64,000 nucleotides of DNA from Eutypa lata. Its lineage: Eukaryota > Ascomycota > Sordariomycetes > Xylariales > Diatrypaceae. The notes under the pieces were generated by a model that saw only the letters and a list, made by a program, of their open reading frames with translations, made no database searches and was not told the DNA's origin. A program made the position numbers and the translations under genes. Shown here piece by piece: positions 34,376 through 45,832 of the stretch. Position 1 is the first letter of the stretch, and each line of letters opens with the position of its first letter. The stretch covers positions 1,674,001 through 1,738,000 of the forward strand of contig JAKULF010000004.1 of assembly GCA_022661535.1 (NCBI GenBank), read 5' to 3'.

Positions 34376-34732
34376 ATGGGGAACTGCATGTCCACGTCCA
34401 CGCCCTCGCCCACTCCGGGAAAGAAAAAGAAAAGGAGCGGCAAGAAACAAGGCAAGGGACAGAAAGCAACAATGCACGCTTTAGCGGAAGTAAACGCTAC
34501 AGCGCAGAGAACAGATCCCAACACAAGGATTGACACGTGGTCCCAAGGAGTAGACGAAAGAGCCCCCGAGATTAGAGACCATAATCAACACCCCCCGACC
34601 AGACAGAAGACGCACGACGCGGCAAGGGCAAAACCAAAGCCATCTCATACAAGGAGCAGCCGCCATCCATCGAGGCACCATGGTCATTCTTCACGACATG
34701 CGGGCCGTTCATCTAGACATACAGGCCGTTAG
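34376..34732 (+). CDS. small putative N-myristoylated protein, Lys- then Arg/His/Ser-rich (MGNCMSTS start)
   Basis: A 118-aa frame from the ATG at 34376, which has a strong context (CACCATGG). It starts M-G-N-C-M-S, a good N-myristoylation context with an adjacent cysteine for palmitoylation, followed by a polybasic segment (GKKKKRSGKKQGKGQK) that could reinforce membrane binding. The C-terminal third repeats S-R-H units (SSRHPSRHHGHSSRHAGRSS). The frame extends upstream to 34187, but the MGNC start, Kozak-like context and the paralogous start at 33147 favour 34376. It ends about 100 bases before an AT-rich transposon relic. No known family; function unknown. Confidence 0.52.
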   Translation: MGNCMSTSTPSPTPGKKKKRSGKKQGKGQKATMHALAEVNATAQRTDPNTRIDTWSQGVDERAPEIRDHNQHPPTRQKTHDAARAKPKPSHTRSSRHPSRHHGHSSRHAGRSSRHTGR

Positions 34733-34838
34733 TCCTCCGAAACGGTGGTGAGGGGGATCATCGGGACAGATGAGAGAACGGGATATACGACAGCACCGAC
34801 GTAAACCTAGATATAGGTAGATCTAATCCTAGGCAGGC

Positions 34839-34865
34839 TGGCAAGTAACGTAACATACGTCACCG
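34839..34865 (+). repeat. left terminal inverted repeat
   Basis: 27 bp starting TGGCAAGTAACG. It pairs with 37785-37811 in inverted orientation with about four mismatches. It retains normal base composition, unlike the interior. Confidence 0.8.
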
Positions 34866-36275
34866 GCCGGCCATGTGAATTGCGTTACTTATGATATACC
34901 GGCATCTTCGATTTGATAAGTTACGATAAACGAAAACGAATATGTTATATAATATATTATATTCGTTATATAAATAAAGGACGTAATAAATATTAAAATA
35001 AAGTTATAAATAAATTATAAATAAATATTATAATTTATTTTTTAATATTTTAATTTATTTTAATTATTTATTTTTATAAAATTTAATTTCGTTTTTAAAA
35101 TAATTTTTTTTATATTTATTAATTCGTTAATTTACGTTATTATTTATTTATATAATTTATTATTATTTATTTTTATAATTTTAATAATTTTATTTTTTTT
35201 AATTTATAATATAAATATACGATTAAATTTAATAATTAAATCGGTTTTATATTAAAATTAAAAAATTTAATATATTTCAATTATTATAATAATTAAACGA
35301 AATTAAAATTTAATAATTATTTTTTTAATTATTAAAAATAAACGTTTATATTTAATAAATATTAATTATATTATAAAAAAATTAAAAGTTATTTTTATAA
35401 ATCGTAAATATTTAAATATTTTATCTTTTTAATATTATATTAAATTAATAACGTATTTATTTATAAGTTTTAAATAATTATATTAAATAACGTATTTATC
35501 AAAATCGTTATTAAATATATATTTATTTAAATCGAAAGAATTATTATTATTTATTAAAATATTTATTAAAATTATTACGATATTATTTCGGCTTATTAAT
35601 TAATAATATAATTTTTTTCGTAAATGTTTTTTTATAATATATATTATGTTTTATTTATTTAATTAAATTTTTTATTTTATTTATTTAATTATTACGATTT
35701 AATTAAGTTTTTTTAAATTAACATTATTAAAATATAAAATATAATGTAATTATAATATAATAAATAAATATTTTATTAAATTAATTATAATATTTATTTA
35801 ATTTTATTTAAATTATATTAATATTAATAAAAAAATTAAAAAATTAAAAAATTAATTAATTTTTAATTTATAACTTTTAAACTTTATTAATAATTATTTA
35901 AAAATAAAAAGTATATTTTATATATTATTATAAAAATTAATATATTCGTTTTTTTTATAACGTTAATTGTTTTTTTTAAAGTTTTTAATAATATATTTAA
36001 ATAAAATTAATATTTTTGTCGTAATATTTAAAACGTATTAATCGTAATTCGTTAATTAATAATCGTTTTTAAAAATAATAAATTTTTTTACGTTTTTTTT
36101 TAATTAATTTATTTCGAAAGTTTTAAATAAATAATCGAAATATAAAATAAAAAATAATTATACGTTTAATTATATAATATTAAAAAAGTTATTATATTTC
36201 GTTATTATTTATAATATTAAATAATTTAAAAGAAAAAAGTTATATATAAAGTATTTTTTAAATAAATTATATTTA

Positions 36276-36590
36276 ATATAATTTATAATAAAATTTATTA
36301 TTTCGTTTTTAATAATATAATAATTAACGATATAATTATATAATATATTAACGATATTTTAAAATTTAATAATAAATTTTAACGTAATTATTAATTTTAA
36401 TTTTAAACGCTTTTACGTTTTTATTAAATAAAAGCGTTTTTATAATAAAGTTAAAAATATAATTAAAATAATAATTACGTTAAAATTTATTATTAAATTT
36501 TAAAATATCGTTAATATATTATATAATTATATCGTTAATTATTATATTATTAAAAACGAAATAATCGATTTTATTATAAAAGATATTAAA
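36276..36590. repeat. long inverted repeat within the AT-rich island
   Basis: Two arms of about 140-160 bp are reverse complements with small indels, around a 13-nt loop centred near 36422. Landmarks: ATTATTTCGTTTTTAATAAT at 36297 pairs with the sequence ending at 36565, and AACGCTTTTA at 36406 pairs with TAAAAGCGTT at 36429. It could be a foldback/MITE-like insertion or a relic of an internal rearrangement. Confidence 0.8.
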
Positions 36591-37784
36591 AAAATTAATA
36601 ATGTAAATAATTTCTTTATTTATATTTTTATTTAAATAATATAAAATAGTTTTTAATAATTTTAAAATAATTTTAATAAAAAAGTTATTCGAAGTTTTAA
36701 AAAAGTAAAAAATGTTATATAATAAATAACGATTATTTAATCGATATTTATTAAAAGTAAAATATATTAAATTAAAATAAACTTTTAAAATTTAAATAAT
36801 AATCTTTTTATTTACGTTAAAAAAGTTAATAATTAAAATATTAATCGTAATATAAAATATATAAATAATTTAATTTTAAACGTAAAAATTTAAATATTTA
36901 AAAAGAAAATTTTAATTAATAATTTAATTAAATAATAATTTTTTAAATTTTTATTTATTAAAGTTTTTAATAAAAATATTCGTAATTATTTATTTACGAA
37001 AACTTTTAAAGTTTAATTTAAAATAATTAATAAAGTTTAATAATTAAAAAGATTTTCGAAATAATATATAAAATTTAACTTTTTTTTATTTTATTAATTT
37101 CGTTAAGTTTTTTAATATAAATATTTAATATAATTTTAAATATTTTAATAAATAAAGTTATAAATTAAATACGAATTATATTTAAAGTATAATTTATATA
37201 TTTATAATTAATCGTTATTTTTAAATATATTATATTTAAATTTTAAATTTTAAATTTTATTAAATTTAATTTTTTACGAATAAAAATAATATAAAATTTT
37301 TATAAATAAATAAAGTTCGAAGATAAAATTATTTAAAATAAAAATTAAAGAAAAAGTTAATATAAATATAATATTTAATTTTTAATTATTAAAAATAACA
37401 TTATTAATATTTAAATTTAAAGTTATTATAAAATAAAATAATTTAAATAAAGTATTAAAATAAATAATTAAACATTTTATTAATATTTATTAATTTATTA
37501 ATATATATATATAAATAAATTAATAAATAAATTATAATTTATTTAAACTTTAAATTTTTAAAATATCGAAAATCTTTTAATTATTTTTACGATTTTTTAT
37601 TTTCGATTTATATTTATAATTATAATATTAATTATTTATTAATAATAAATTAATTAAGTTATATTTAATATTTATATATAAATATTAAGGTTAATATTAA
37701 TGCGTTACGTTATAATAATTATAATATCGAAAAAATCGATATTAATGAATTACTTAAAGTAATAAATATTAATCGATGTTTATA

Positions 37785-37811
37785 CGGTGATTTGTATTGC
37801 GTTACTTGCCA
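37785..37811 (-). repeat. right terminal inverted repeat
   Basis: Minus-strand reading starts TGGCAAGTAACG and ends TCACCG, matching the left repeat. It lies at the boundary where base composition returns to normal. Confidence 0.8.
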
Positions 37812-39426
37812 ACTTGATCCTAGGCCTTCGAAGGAACTATATATCAGTTGACAGCAACGGAGAACACCTATTCCGCCGCTATGGCGGACGACGATGATCA
37901 CAGTGGCGATGAAGAAGGGGGTTGGGTGGGGTCACCGCCTGAACAGCTGGCACTCAATAGAGCGACATAGGTCGTCGACTGTGACACATCTGCCACAAAC
38001 TACGTTCTGCTTCACCGTTGCTGCTCGGTATGATCAGATCAGACCTGTTATCCTTGAAAATCTATTTAATTTGGGTATTCACCTGCCTATAATGACGTAG
38101 ATAAATGCTATAGATATGGACATATTATTTTATAACACAGCTGAGCGGGCGAGGAGTGGGTAGTCTAAGGACCATGCGTGGGTGGCGTTTCAGAGAGCTG
38201 TCTTACTCCCTTCTTCTTAGGATATTTCAAGAAGATAATGGCTATGGTAAATTGTCTGCCAGCCTTTTGACAATAGCCAGTTATTATTTTCAGATTGTGT
38301 CGATACATCGTAATAATTATTAATAAGTTTAATATTATTTTAATTTAAAAAATTATATATTGTTCATTAACTTTTAAATTATATATATATATATATAAAT
38401 CATACAATAAAAATGATATTATGTTATGTATAAGCTATCATAGGATTTTTGTTTAATATAATAAAGACGATGTTATCATTCATCTTAACCGCCGCGGACT
38501 AATATTTCGAAAGCGAATTTTAAGGCACAGACGGCACATGAAGCCCGAAATGTGCTCAAAGATAAACCATTTTGATAACATCGTGAGGAGTAAGATGAGA
38601 AGTCCAGGACAGCACTCACTGACTGGCTATTTCCATCAACTTGCACTAGTCTACGCAGGACCCCTGCAGATGAAATTCCTTGCTTCTTCTTGATTGGCTT
38701 GTGGCTAGGAAGCAGCCCTTATCACCCAGCCTTACCCGATAGAAATCAGACGGATCTATGTGGCCTAATTATGCGTTGTGACTTGTTCGATTTCTACCAG
38801 AGTCGGCCTGCCATTATACTATACATGGCAGGAGCGCATGAACATCCTCGGCAAACCACAAGGTAAACTCTACCACCACCAGTAACCAATATCAGAAGAA
38901 ATTCGATGGTATTTGGCTCCTCCCACTATCTGGGACCCCGCGAAAATCCTGAAAACCAAGCTTGGAACCATGCGAAATCTTAACGCTCCCATGTGTAAGG
39001 CTGCGGTGCCGCATTCTCTAATTCTCCCTTGATCCGGTGGCGGAAATGCAGTCATCGTTGGATGCCGAAGTAAAGGGGGTGGGTGGCCTTAGTCTTGACG
39101 CCGTCCCAGGGATCCGCGTGCTGCACCTGACCTTATATAATACTGTTGATTTGTTGATGTATGGCTTCTATAGTATGTTTAAGCGCATTGGAATAAGGGG
39201 TAAACAGTCGGACAGTCGGTAGTAATGGATGGATGGATGGATGGATGAATTAATTCGATCATACTCTAGCAAGTCAACCAATGATGAGAAAAACATTGGC
39301 TCTTGTTAATTACATTCAATTTCCTAGTTGCTAGAAGTAAGGTGAAGGTTATAGTTTGCGACAGAGTTACAGCCAAGAGATGCAGTAAGCAAGCGGGATA
39401 TCCAGCGGGGAATATAATATTACCCA
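37812..39426. other. intergenic, no gene seen
   Basis: Right flank of the transposon relic; a second, shorter AT-rich patch lies at about 38310-38470. Just before the P450 remnant there is a GGAT tetranucleotide run at about 39226-39247. No coding region is supported. Confidence 0.5.
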
Positions 39427-39940
39427 ATGAAGTGTTATCAGAGCATAATGGTACTACGCACACTACTCCATATGAATGGTTTCATAAACGAGGTTCTTCG
39501 TTTAGTACCGCCAGCTATGACTGGGCTGCCGAGAGTCACAGGACCACATGGTATGATTATTGATGGTACATTCATACCTCCCTTCACGAGGGCGATCGCT
39601 CCAAAATACGTTATCATGAGAAGTGAGTTACAAGTGCTGTTCATACCAAATTTTGGACTTTGATTAGTTGACATCGATACAATATGGCTTAGTGGAATCT
39701 TGTTTTGTTGATCCGGACAACTTCATTCCGGAGCGCTGGTACTCAAAACCCGCAGGAACCCGTGAATGTGTTGGCAAGCGCCTCGCCAACACCGTGCTCC
39801 GTTTAGTACTTGCCACTCTCGTGCGGCACTATAATATTGAGTTTGCACCAGGTTATGATCCAGATACAATTTGGCGTGACATGGAAGACAAACTTAGTGC
39901 AAAGCCAGGGAATGTGTTGTGTGTTTTCAAACCTCTGTAA
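39427..39940 (+). pseudogene. cytochrome P450 C-terminal remnant
   Basis: Only the 3' end of a fungal P450 is left. The first part encodes HMNGFINEVLRLVPPAMTGL, containing the K-helix ExxR (E-V-L-R), and continues GTFIPPFTRAIAPKYVIMR. An apparently intact intron (about 39623-39690, GTGAGT to TTAG) joins this to ESCFVDPDNFIPERWYS, the PERF/PERW region. The heme loop is damaged: KPAGTRECVGKRLA keeps G-x-R-x-C-x-G, but the usual segment carrying the conserved Phe between PERW and the loop is missing, an in-frame loss of roughly a dozen codons. The N-terminal two thirds of a P450 (about 350-400 residues, including the I helix) is not found upstream. Its neighbour is an intact GMC oxidoreductase on the same strand. 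Confidence 0.85.
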
Positions 39941-40338
39941 AAGCCAGAAAGGCATCTCACTCACGAGAAGAAGAACAGTGCTGTCGATCTTTATTATGTA
40001 GAAGATGATTTAGTTACTATAAAACATTATAAATAATGTATAACGTTACAAGTACAGATTCTTGTTTTGTTTTGTTTAAATCAACCCCGGCGTATACCTG
40101 CTCACCAGAGGGTGTACCTATATCAATGTGTTACGGTTTCATTGCAGTGACCCCTGTTGCTGACCGCAGATATTGATTTATTTAAATGATTGTGATGTAG
40201 GTACTCTTAATATACACCTAAGTAGGTAGTTAATATTTAGTATTTAATCACATGCTATTTGAAGTCTTCCATCCACTTGCGCAGTAGCATCTACCCCCAA
40301 CCACTGTGAAACACTTCAAAATTGCCAATTGCTACAAT
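39941..40338. other. short intergenic region
   Basis: Between the P450 remnant and the GMC oxidoreductase; probably holds the promoter of the latter. Nothing specific is seen. Confidence 0.5.
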
Positions 40339-42235
40339 ATGGCTTTGAGCTCCTATGATTTTGTGATAGCCGGCGGTGGTACTGCCGGCCTTGTCCTTGC
40401 CAGCCGCCTTTCAGAGGATGACAGTCAGTCCGTCCTTGTAGTCGAGGCTGGATCGGACCTGAGCGACAACCTGCAGGTCAAAATTCCTGCCTTCTACGCA
40501 GCGTCTTTTGGCGGGGAGACCGATTGGAATTTCGCAACCAAGGCTCAGGTACACTTCCCTATCCAGGAGAGCGGTCGCAATCTGTGCTAATACTATGGTT
40601 CCGCTATCATAGCCAAATCTTGTCGGCAGGGTTATTCCACTCAACCAAGGCAAAGGCCTAGGCGGCTCGAGCATCCTAAACGCCCAAGTATTCGCTCCGC
40701 CGACGCAGAAGATCATTGACTCGTGGGAGTCACTTGGAAATGATGGCTGGAACTGGGATTCCCTTCGTGGTTTTTACGACAAGTCTTACACATACCCTTC
40801 TATTCCCGAGTCCTTACGGGAGACACTAGGCATAGGTAGTTGGCCGATGCAGAACGATAGCGAGCAGGGCTCAATCCAAACTTCGTTTCCGCTGGAGACC
40901 CATCCTATTCGCAAGGCTTGGGTGGAAACATTCGAGAAGCTCGGCTATCGCATGTCCGGTCACTCCTGGTCTAATGGAGCTGTGGGGGCATTTAGCCCGC
41001 TCGCCAGCGTTGACCCTACCTCTCGGGAGAGGAGCTACGCCGCTAATTGCTATTACGATCCCAACAAGCATCGCGAAAATCTCCATGTTCTCAGCAACGC
41101 GACAGTCGAGAAAATACTCTTCAAAGAAGGATCGACCGAGGCGATTGGACTCCAATACCTCCATAACTCCGTCACGAAGAGTGTCACGGCTCGCAAAGAG
41201 GTCATTATTGCTGCTGGCGCTCTACAGTCGCCCAAGATCCTCGAGCTGTCCGGCATCGGCAACCGCGCCATCCTGGCTCAACATAGCATTAATGCCATCA
41301 AGGATCTCCCTGGTGTTGGTGAAAGTCTGCAGGATCACCTCGTGGTTGACCTCGGCTTTGAGGCTAAAACGACGCTGGAGACCAGTGATCCCATTATAAG
41401 ACGGGAACCGGAGGCAGTCCAACAGGCCATGGCCGAGTACACGGCGAATCGGACTGGCATCTTGACTTCGTCGGGGATATTGACGTATGCTTACATGCCT
41501 GCGGATAGCCTACTATCACACGACGGCCAGAAGCGCTTGCGGACGCTGCTAGAGGAGAATTGCCCGAAGAAGGGAGATCTTCGAGGACGGGAGCTAGCAC
41601 GCGCCTTAGCATTATATAGGGTCGCTGAGAAGGCCTTGCTCGACCCGGCCGCACCATCGGGCGCCTATCTCAGTTCGCTTGGGCAAAACCCGCTCGAGTC
41701 TGACCCAGTGACCGGCCAGAGGACAGTCAAGCCACTCCCCGGCAAACACCTCTCTCTGGCAGGAATACTTTCGCATCCCACCTCCAGGGGCAGCGTGCAT
41801 ATCCAGTCCGGCGATGTGTCCGACTCCCCGGAGATAGACCCGAACTATTTGAGCAACCCGGTCGACATCGAGATTTTCGCGGAGCACACGCTCTACCTGC
41901 AGTCGTTAGCCTCGTCTCCGCCCCTGAGCGGGCTGCTGAAACAGCCGCCCAGACCATCGCGCTCGATCTCGCACTTGGCAGACTTGCAAGGTGCCAAGGA
42001 GTATATCCGAATCTGCGCCGCTTCGATGTGGCACCCGGCCGGGACATGTTCTATGCTGCCCGAGGAGAGCGGCGGCGTGGTTGACAACCGCCTCAGGGTA
42101 CACGGCGTCGAGAACCTCCGCGTCGTGGATTCGAGTATTGTTCCCGTCCTGCCGCCGGGTAACTTGCAGTCGACCGTTTACGCTGTTGCGGAGAAGGCAG
42201 CCTGGCTGATCAAGTCGGAATATGGCCTGAAGTAA
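40339..42235 (+). CDS. GMC-family FAD-dependent oxidoreductase
   Basis: FAD-dependent oxidase or dehydrogenase of the glucose-methanol-choline family. Model join(40339..40548, 40613..42235), 610 aa; intron GTACAC...ATCATAG. The N-terminus [20 protein letters not shown] carries the Rossmann GxGxxG-type FAD motif, with [10 protein letters not shown] providing the acidic ribose-binding residue. [15 protein letters not shown] is the GMC signature. The C-terminal domain has [11 protein letters not shown] with the probable catalytic His and [20 protein letters not shown], whose Asn fits the second active-site position. An in-frame Met at 40306 would add eleven residues, but starting at 40339 places the FAD motif at the usual distance. 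No signal peptide is seen, so it is probably intracellular, as in secondary-metabolite GMC enzymes rather than secreted aryl-alcohol oxidases. Its position between a P450 relic and a methyltransferase relic supports a pathway role. The substrate is unknown. Confidence 0.93.
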
Positions 42236-43075
42236 GGTGATGTACAGGTGGTAGTGGGCTGCGACGTATTATTCGTCGGAGACGTGATGCGGACATCAGA
42301 GCCTTCGGTTCGGGCAGGCCAGTTGGATACGTTCAATCTAATAACTGCCAGACAATGTAACTACATGCTTTTCAGCATGTTCTATATCATATACTACACT
42401 GTGCCATAGGAGCCTCCTTGTGAAAACCATACTAAAGCACCTCTACAGGCAGACAGCGTAGCAGGTTCAACAGCCTACGGGATAATATTTACAATAGCGT
42501 ATACCCGATACCGTACATTAAGCCATATTTGGTGCGCCATAGGTGATCCATCCTTTTGCCATTAGGTACGCCATGTACAACGTGAGATGATCCTACAAGG
42601 GCGAGCTTTGAACATTGATGTCCAAGAAATAAATAATAATTAGCTCTCATATAACAACAACCCAATCAGCGAACTTCTTCTCTGCATGGGTGCCATTATA
42701 AGCATAGTAGCTAAGCGCAATTGAACAAATACAGCTGCCACAGAATTGTGGTTATCTTGCCGTGGCCAAAGTGGTCAAAGGGGGTGAAAGAGCTCTAAGG
42801 CTCTAGGCATCAACGGCAAGGTAGCAACAAGGTATGTGTAGGCTATATCTAACCGGAGGTTCTTAGCTAGAACAGAAAACAAAACCAAGCTTCCTGGCAA
42901 TACCTGACAAAAGCCTACATCCTAACAGCTGTAAGATAATAATTATCGCAGCACACAAAGAGTTCCAATGAAAAGCTATTAAATATAATTAAAAGGCTAT
43001 TACACTATATTACTGTTGCGTTTCTCTATTTATAGGCATCTTATTCCATGACTCGGAATATAGTGTGGTATCTGA
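42236..43075. other. intergenic between convergent genes
   Basis: Shared 3' flank of the GMC oxidoreductase and the minus-strand methyltransferase pseudogene. No further coding region is supported. Confidence 0.5.
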
Positions 43076-44342
43076 TTATTTTGTCTTGGAGTGTTTCGCC
43101 GAACCCCTTGATTTCGTAGCAGATATGGCGACATATCGCTAGTGATCGTGTCCTCGATACATATCCACGCTAGCAACTGTGTTAATAAAATAACGCTCGA
43201 GACCGAAAAGCTATATGAAAAAGTAAGGGATGATGCCGAGGATGAAGAAAATACGTGTCATGGGCCGAATGTTGCTCGAATAGTTGCGGACCACGACATC
43301 CTCGAAGCCGGCATCCTCTAGCATCTGCTTGAAACCCCCCGGGTGAGAGCTCGCATTGGTAGGCATGGCAGCGTATTTATTGATTTTCGACATAGAGCCA
43401 GCCAGGCTTCGGGGTGAATTCTCAAGGAAGTCATGATCGTATTCGAATAGAGCAATACGACCACCAGGGCGCAGGAGGCGGTGAAAGCCGGTTAGGACGG
43501 CGTAGGGATCTGTGGCGTGAACAAGTGTCTCCATCGTTTAGACACCATCGAAAGACTGGTCAGCCAAGGCTTCCAAATGGTGATAGTCCATTTTGCGCGC
43601 TCTGATAGTACCAGCTGGCAAGCCCGACCTTTCGATATTGCTGCGAGCCTTGAGTACGTGGTGATCGATTACATCAAAGGCTTCGATGAAGAATCCATAT
43701 GTCCCAGCAAGGTGCAGTGCTACGTGGCCGACCCCACAACCGGCGTCTAGGACACTGCAATATTTGTAGTCAGCAATTACTTCTTTATGGGTATCTTAGC
43801 GAGGCGTGGGAGTTGAACGGGAGTTTTTGCTTCCGAATGTGCCCCTTTCGGTAGGTAACTTCAAGCACTGAAGCTAGCTATAGAGGGCAGAGAGGAACCC
43901 TCAAAATTACTTACTGGGAGCCTTTAGGAAGATCTAGCGCCTCGGCTAACTTGTCTTCCATAGCCCGCAGACCTTTGGTCAATGGAAAGGGCCAGTATGT
44001 ATAATGTTCCCAGTATCCGAAATGTCTAGTGCCTCCAAGTACGAATCGGTAACCTATTCTTGATTCAAGGGACCCGTAGTATGCCTGTAATAGGGGGTTC
44101 CAGTTAATTAGCGATGAGCTGTCGCTAGCCTTTTCTGTTTCTCTGGAGGTGCCATTGCGAGAGACTAAATGTTGGGTATGCTGTATTCTTGGTGGGTTTG
44201 GTTTCCGATTCGTGATGTTCCCGCCGCGATGATTGATTGTTTCACTAGATGGGTTCATGTTCTTCCTAGAATCGTAGAATGAAAGGGAGCACGGATGTTC
44301 TCTGTTCTCTGGGATGGTGGAAGAGGAATGTGGAATAATCAA
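43076..44342 (-). pseudogene. Erg6-like SAM methyltransferase with three in-frame stops
   Basis: Two exons, complement join(43076..43754, 43915..44342), read in one frame apart from stop codons. Motif I is VLDAGCGVGHVALHLAG; FDGV-stop-TMETLVHATDPYAV and RLLRPGGRIALFEYDHDF follow, as in fungal methyltransferases related to sterol C-24 methyltransferase. The C-terminal stretch IPYFFI-stop-LFGLERYFINTVASVDMYRG continues to GHDH-stop-RYVAISATK and the natural end at 43076. Stops: TAA at 43538-43540 (where Tyr is expected), TAG at 43211-43213, and TAG at 43139-43141 (where Trp is expected). The last fits C-to-T change at CpA on one strand (RIP-type); the first does not. Exon 1 has several possible starts; 44342 is the first Met in frame. 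Together with the P450 remnant this suggests a decaying metabolite cluster. Confidence 0.87.
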
Positions 44343-45832
44343 AGGTGTAACTCTAGTTAGATACCTGATTCATTGGTGACTGGTATGAGATGGGTGACAC
44401 AAGAATTCCGCTACATTACCTAGAAATCCGAACCCAGATGACCGAATATTTCTGTCATCCACCCCAGCTGAATTCATCTTGAATCCCGACAAGCTGGACA
44501 CGGTCTTCGGGTAGGGCCATATGCGGGACAGGTAACACAACTTCCCAGCCTTATGTCCATCAAGGTCTATATCGAAAACTTAGAAACGGTTGCCTTTCAC
44601 AATACCAAAGCTGAAGGCATCTGAAATATACTGTTCGGAAATCGAAATTTGGATGAAATTTGGCCTCTGCTCACTTGTTCCGATGTTGAGACCGTCCTAA
44701 GGAGAGGAAAAGTCACTGCCAGACATATATACTCCTTCACCTGGAGATTCACCTTAGTTACTACCGTACAACATTTGTTGTAATAGCTAATCCACAGGTT
44801 GAGATTGATAATGATCTAAATCATTGTATTGCACTGGGAAATGACTGGTATGATTACTTGATGGTTCTGATCACTTTCCCCTTTGCGGATAAATAGTCAT
44901 GCCAATGGCTATACGGGTATCAACTACATGCTGATATTCCCCCACAAGGCGAAGAAGAGAAATCACGGCAAGAAAAGAGTTCAGGGACGGGACACTGCTA
45001 GCTAGAACGAGGGGATAAGACCTGATCGTAATAGTTAATCATATCTGGGTTTATTTGAATGACTTCCCTGCCTCCGGTGGCGAAAAACTGTTTCTATTAG
45101 CGCTTTGTGGTATTCTTTTCTCCCCATTTCCTAAGATAGTTCAAGGGAGGCCGACGGAGGGTGTTAGACATTCAGCATTGGATTCTAAAGGGTGACATGG
45201 TCACTATTTGGAGTAAAGAAAGCTAGTTGGACGGACGACGCCCAATTGCTTTCAAAAGCTGTCTGATATGAATCAACATACCCTTTGGAGACTTGTCGGA
45301 GATGGGGTAGTATTAAAGAGTGAAAGAGGGAAATCCCTAGCTAGCTATCCGTAGGTTCCCAGTATAGGTAATAGGTAAATAGGCCATGAACTCTTCACTC
45401 CCCTAGCTACCTATCTAGGGGCGAACCCCCCTTTATATATATCCCTATGTGTAGCACATGGCCTAGTGGGCCACTAGCACTCTTCACCTTGACAAGACTA
45501 AACCTAGCTCGGTAGATGGATTGACATTGGTATTGCATCATTATGAGATCCATAATGAGATATCTAATAGATTCAATGATTAAATTTACGGAAAGAGTTC
45601 AGGAGCTTAAGAAGGTCTACTGGTACGTTGTATTAAGTAGCCGTCAGTAAGCCTCTTAGGCTCTAAGGAATCACAATACAGTCTCGTTCCGTCCTCCTAT
45701 CCTTTCCCATAAATAATACCTAGGAATGTACGTATCTAACGACATAGAGTCGTTCCTAAAAACACAGTAATAGCACTTTCCACCTTCCCCTTCCCCTATT
45801 TCCTCGCCTCTGACCCACACACCTCAACCCCC
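44343..45832. other. intergenic, no gene seen
   Basis: Promoter side of the methyltransferase pseudogene and 3' flank of POP1. No coding region or recognisable RNA gene was found. Confidence 0.5.

Larger units (their letters stand above)
34839..37811. mobile_element. RIP-degraded DNA transposon with 27-bp terminal inverted repeats
   Basis: A roughly 3-kb island that is about 90 percent A+T, bounded by inverted repeats. The left end (34839-34865) begins TGGCAAGTAACG and ends TCACCG; the right end (37785-37811), read on the minus strand, matches it at about 23 of 27 positions. CCTAGG occurs just outside both ends (34829-34834 and 37819-37824), so the true ends may lie slightly further out. No frame survives, as expected after RIP. 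Where C and G remain they are mostly in CpG. TIRs indicate a class II element; the superfamily cannot be told because no transposase sequence is readable and no clear target-site duplication was found. An alternative is a RIP-mutated repeat whose flanking TIR similarity is partly chance. Confidence 0.75.
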
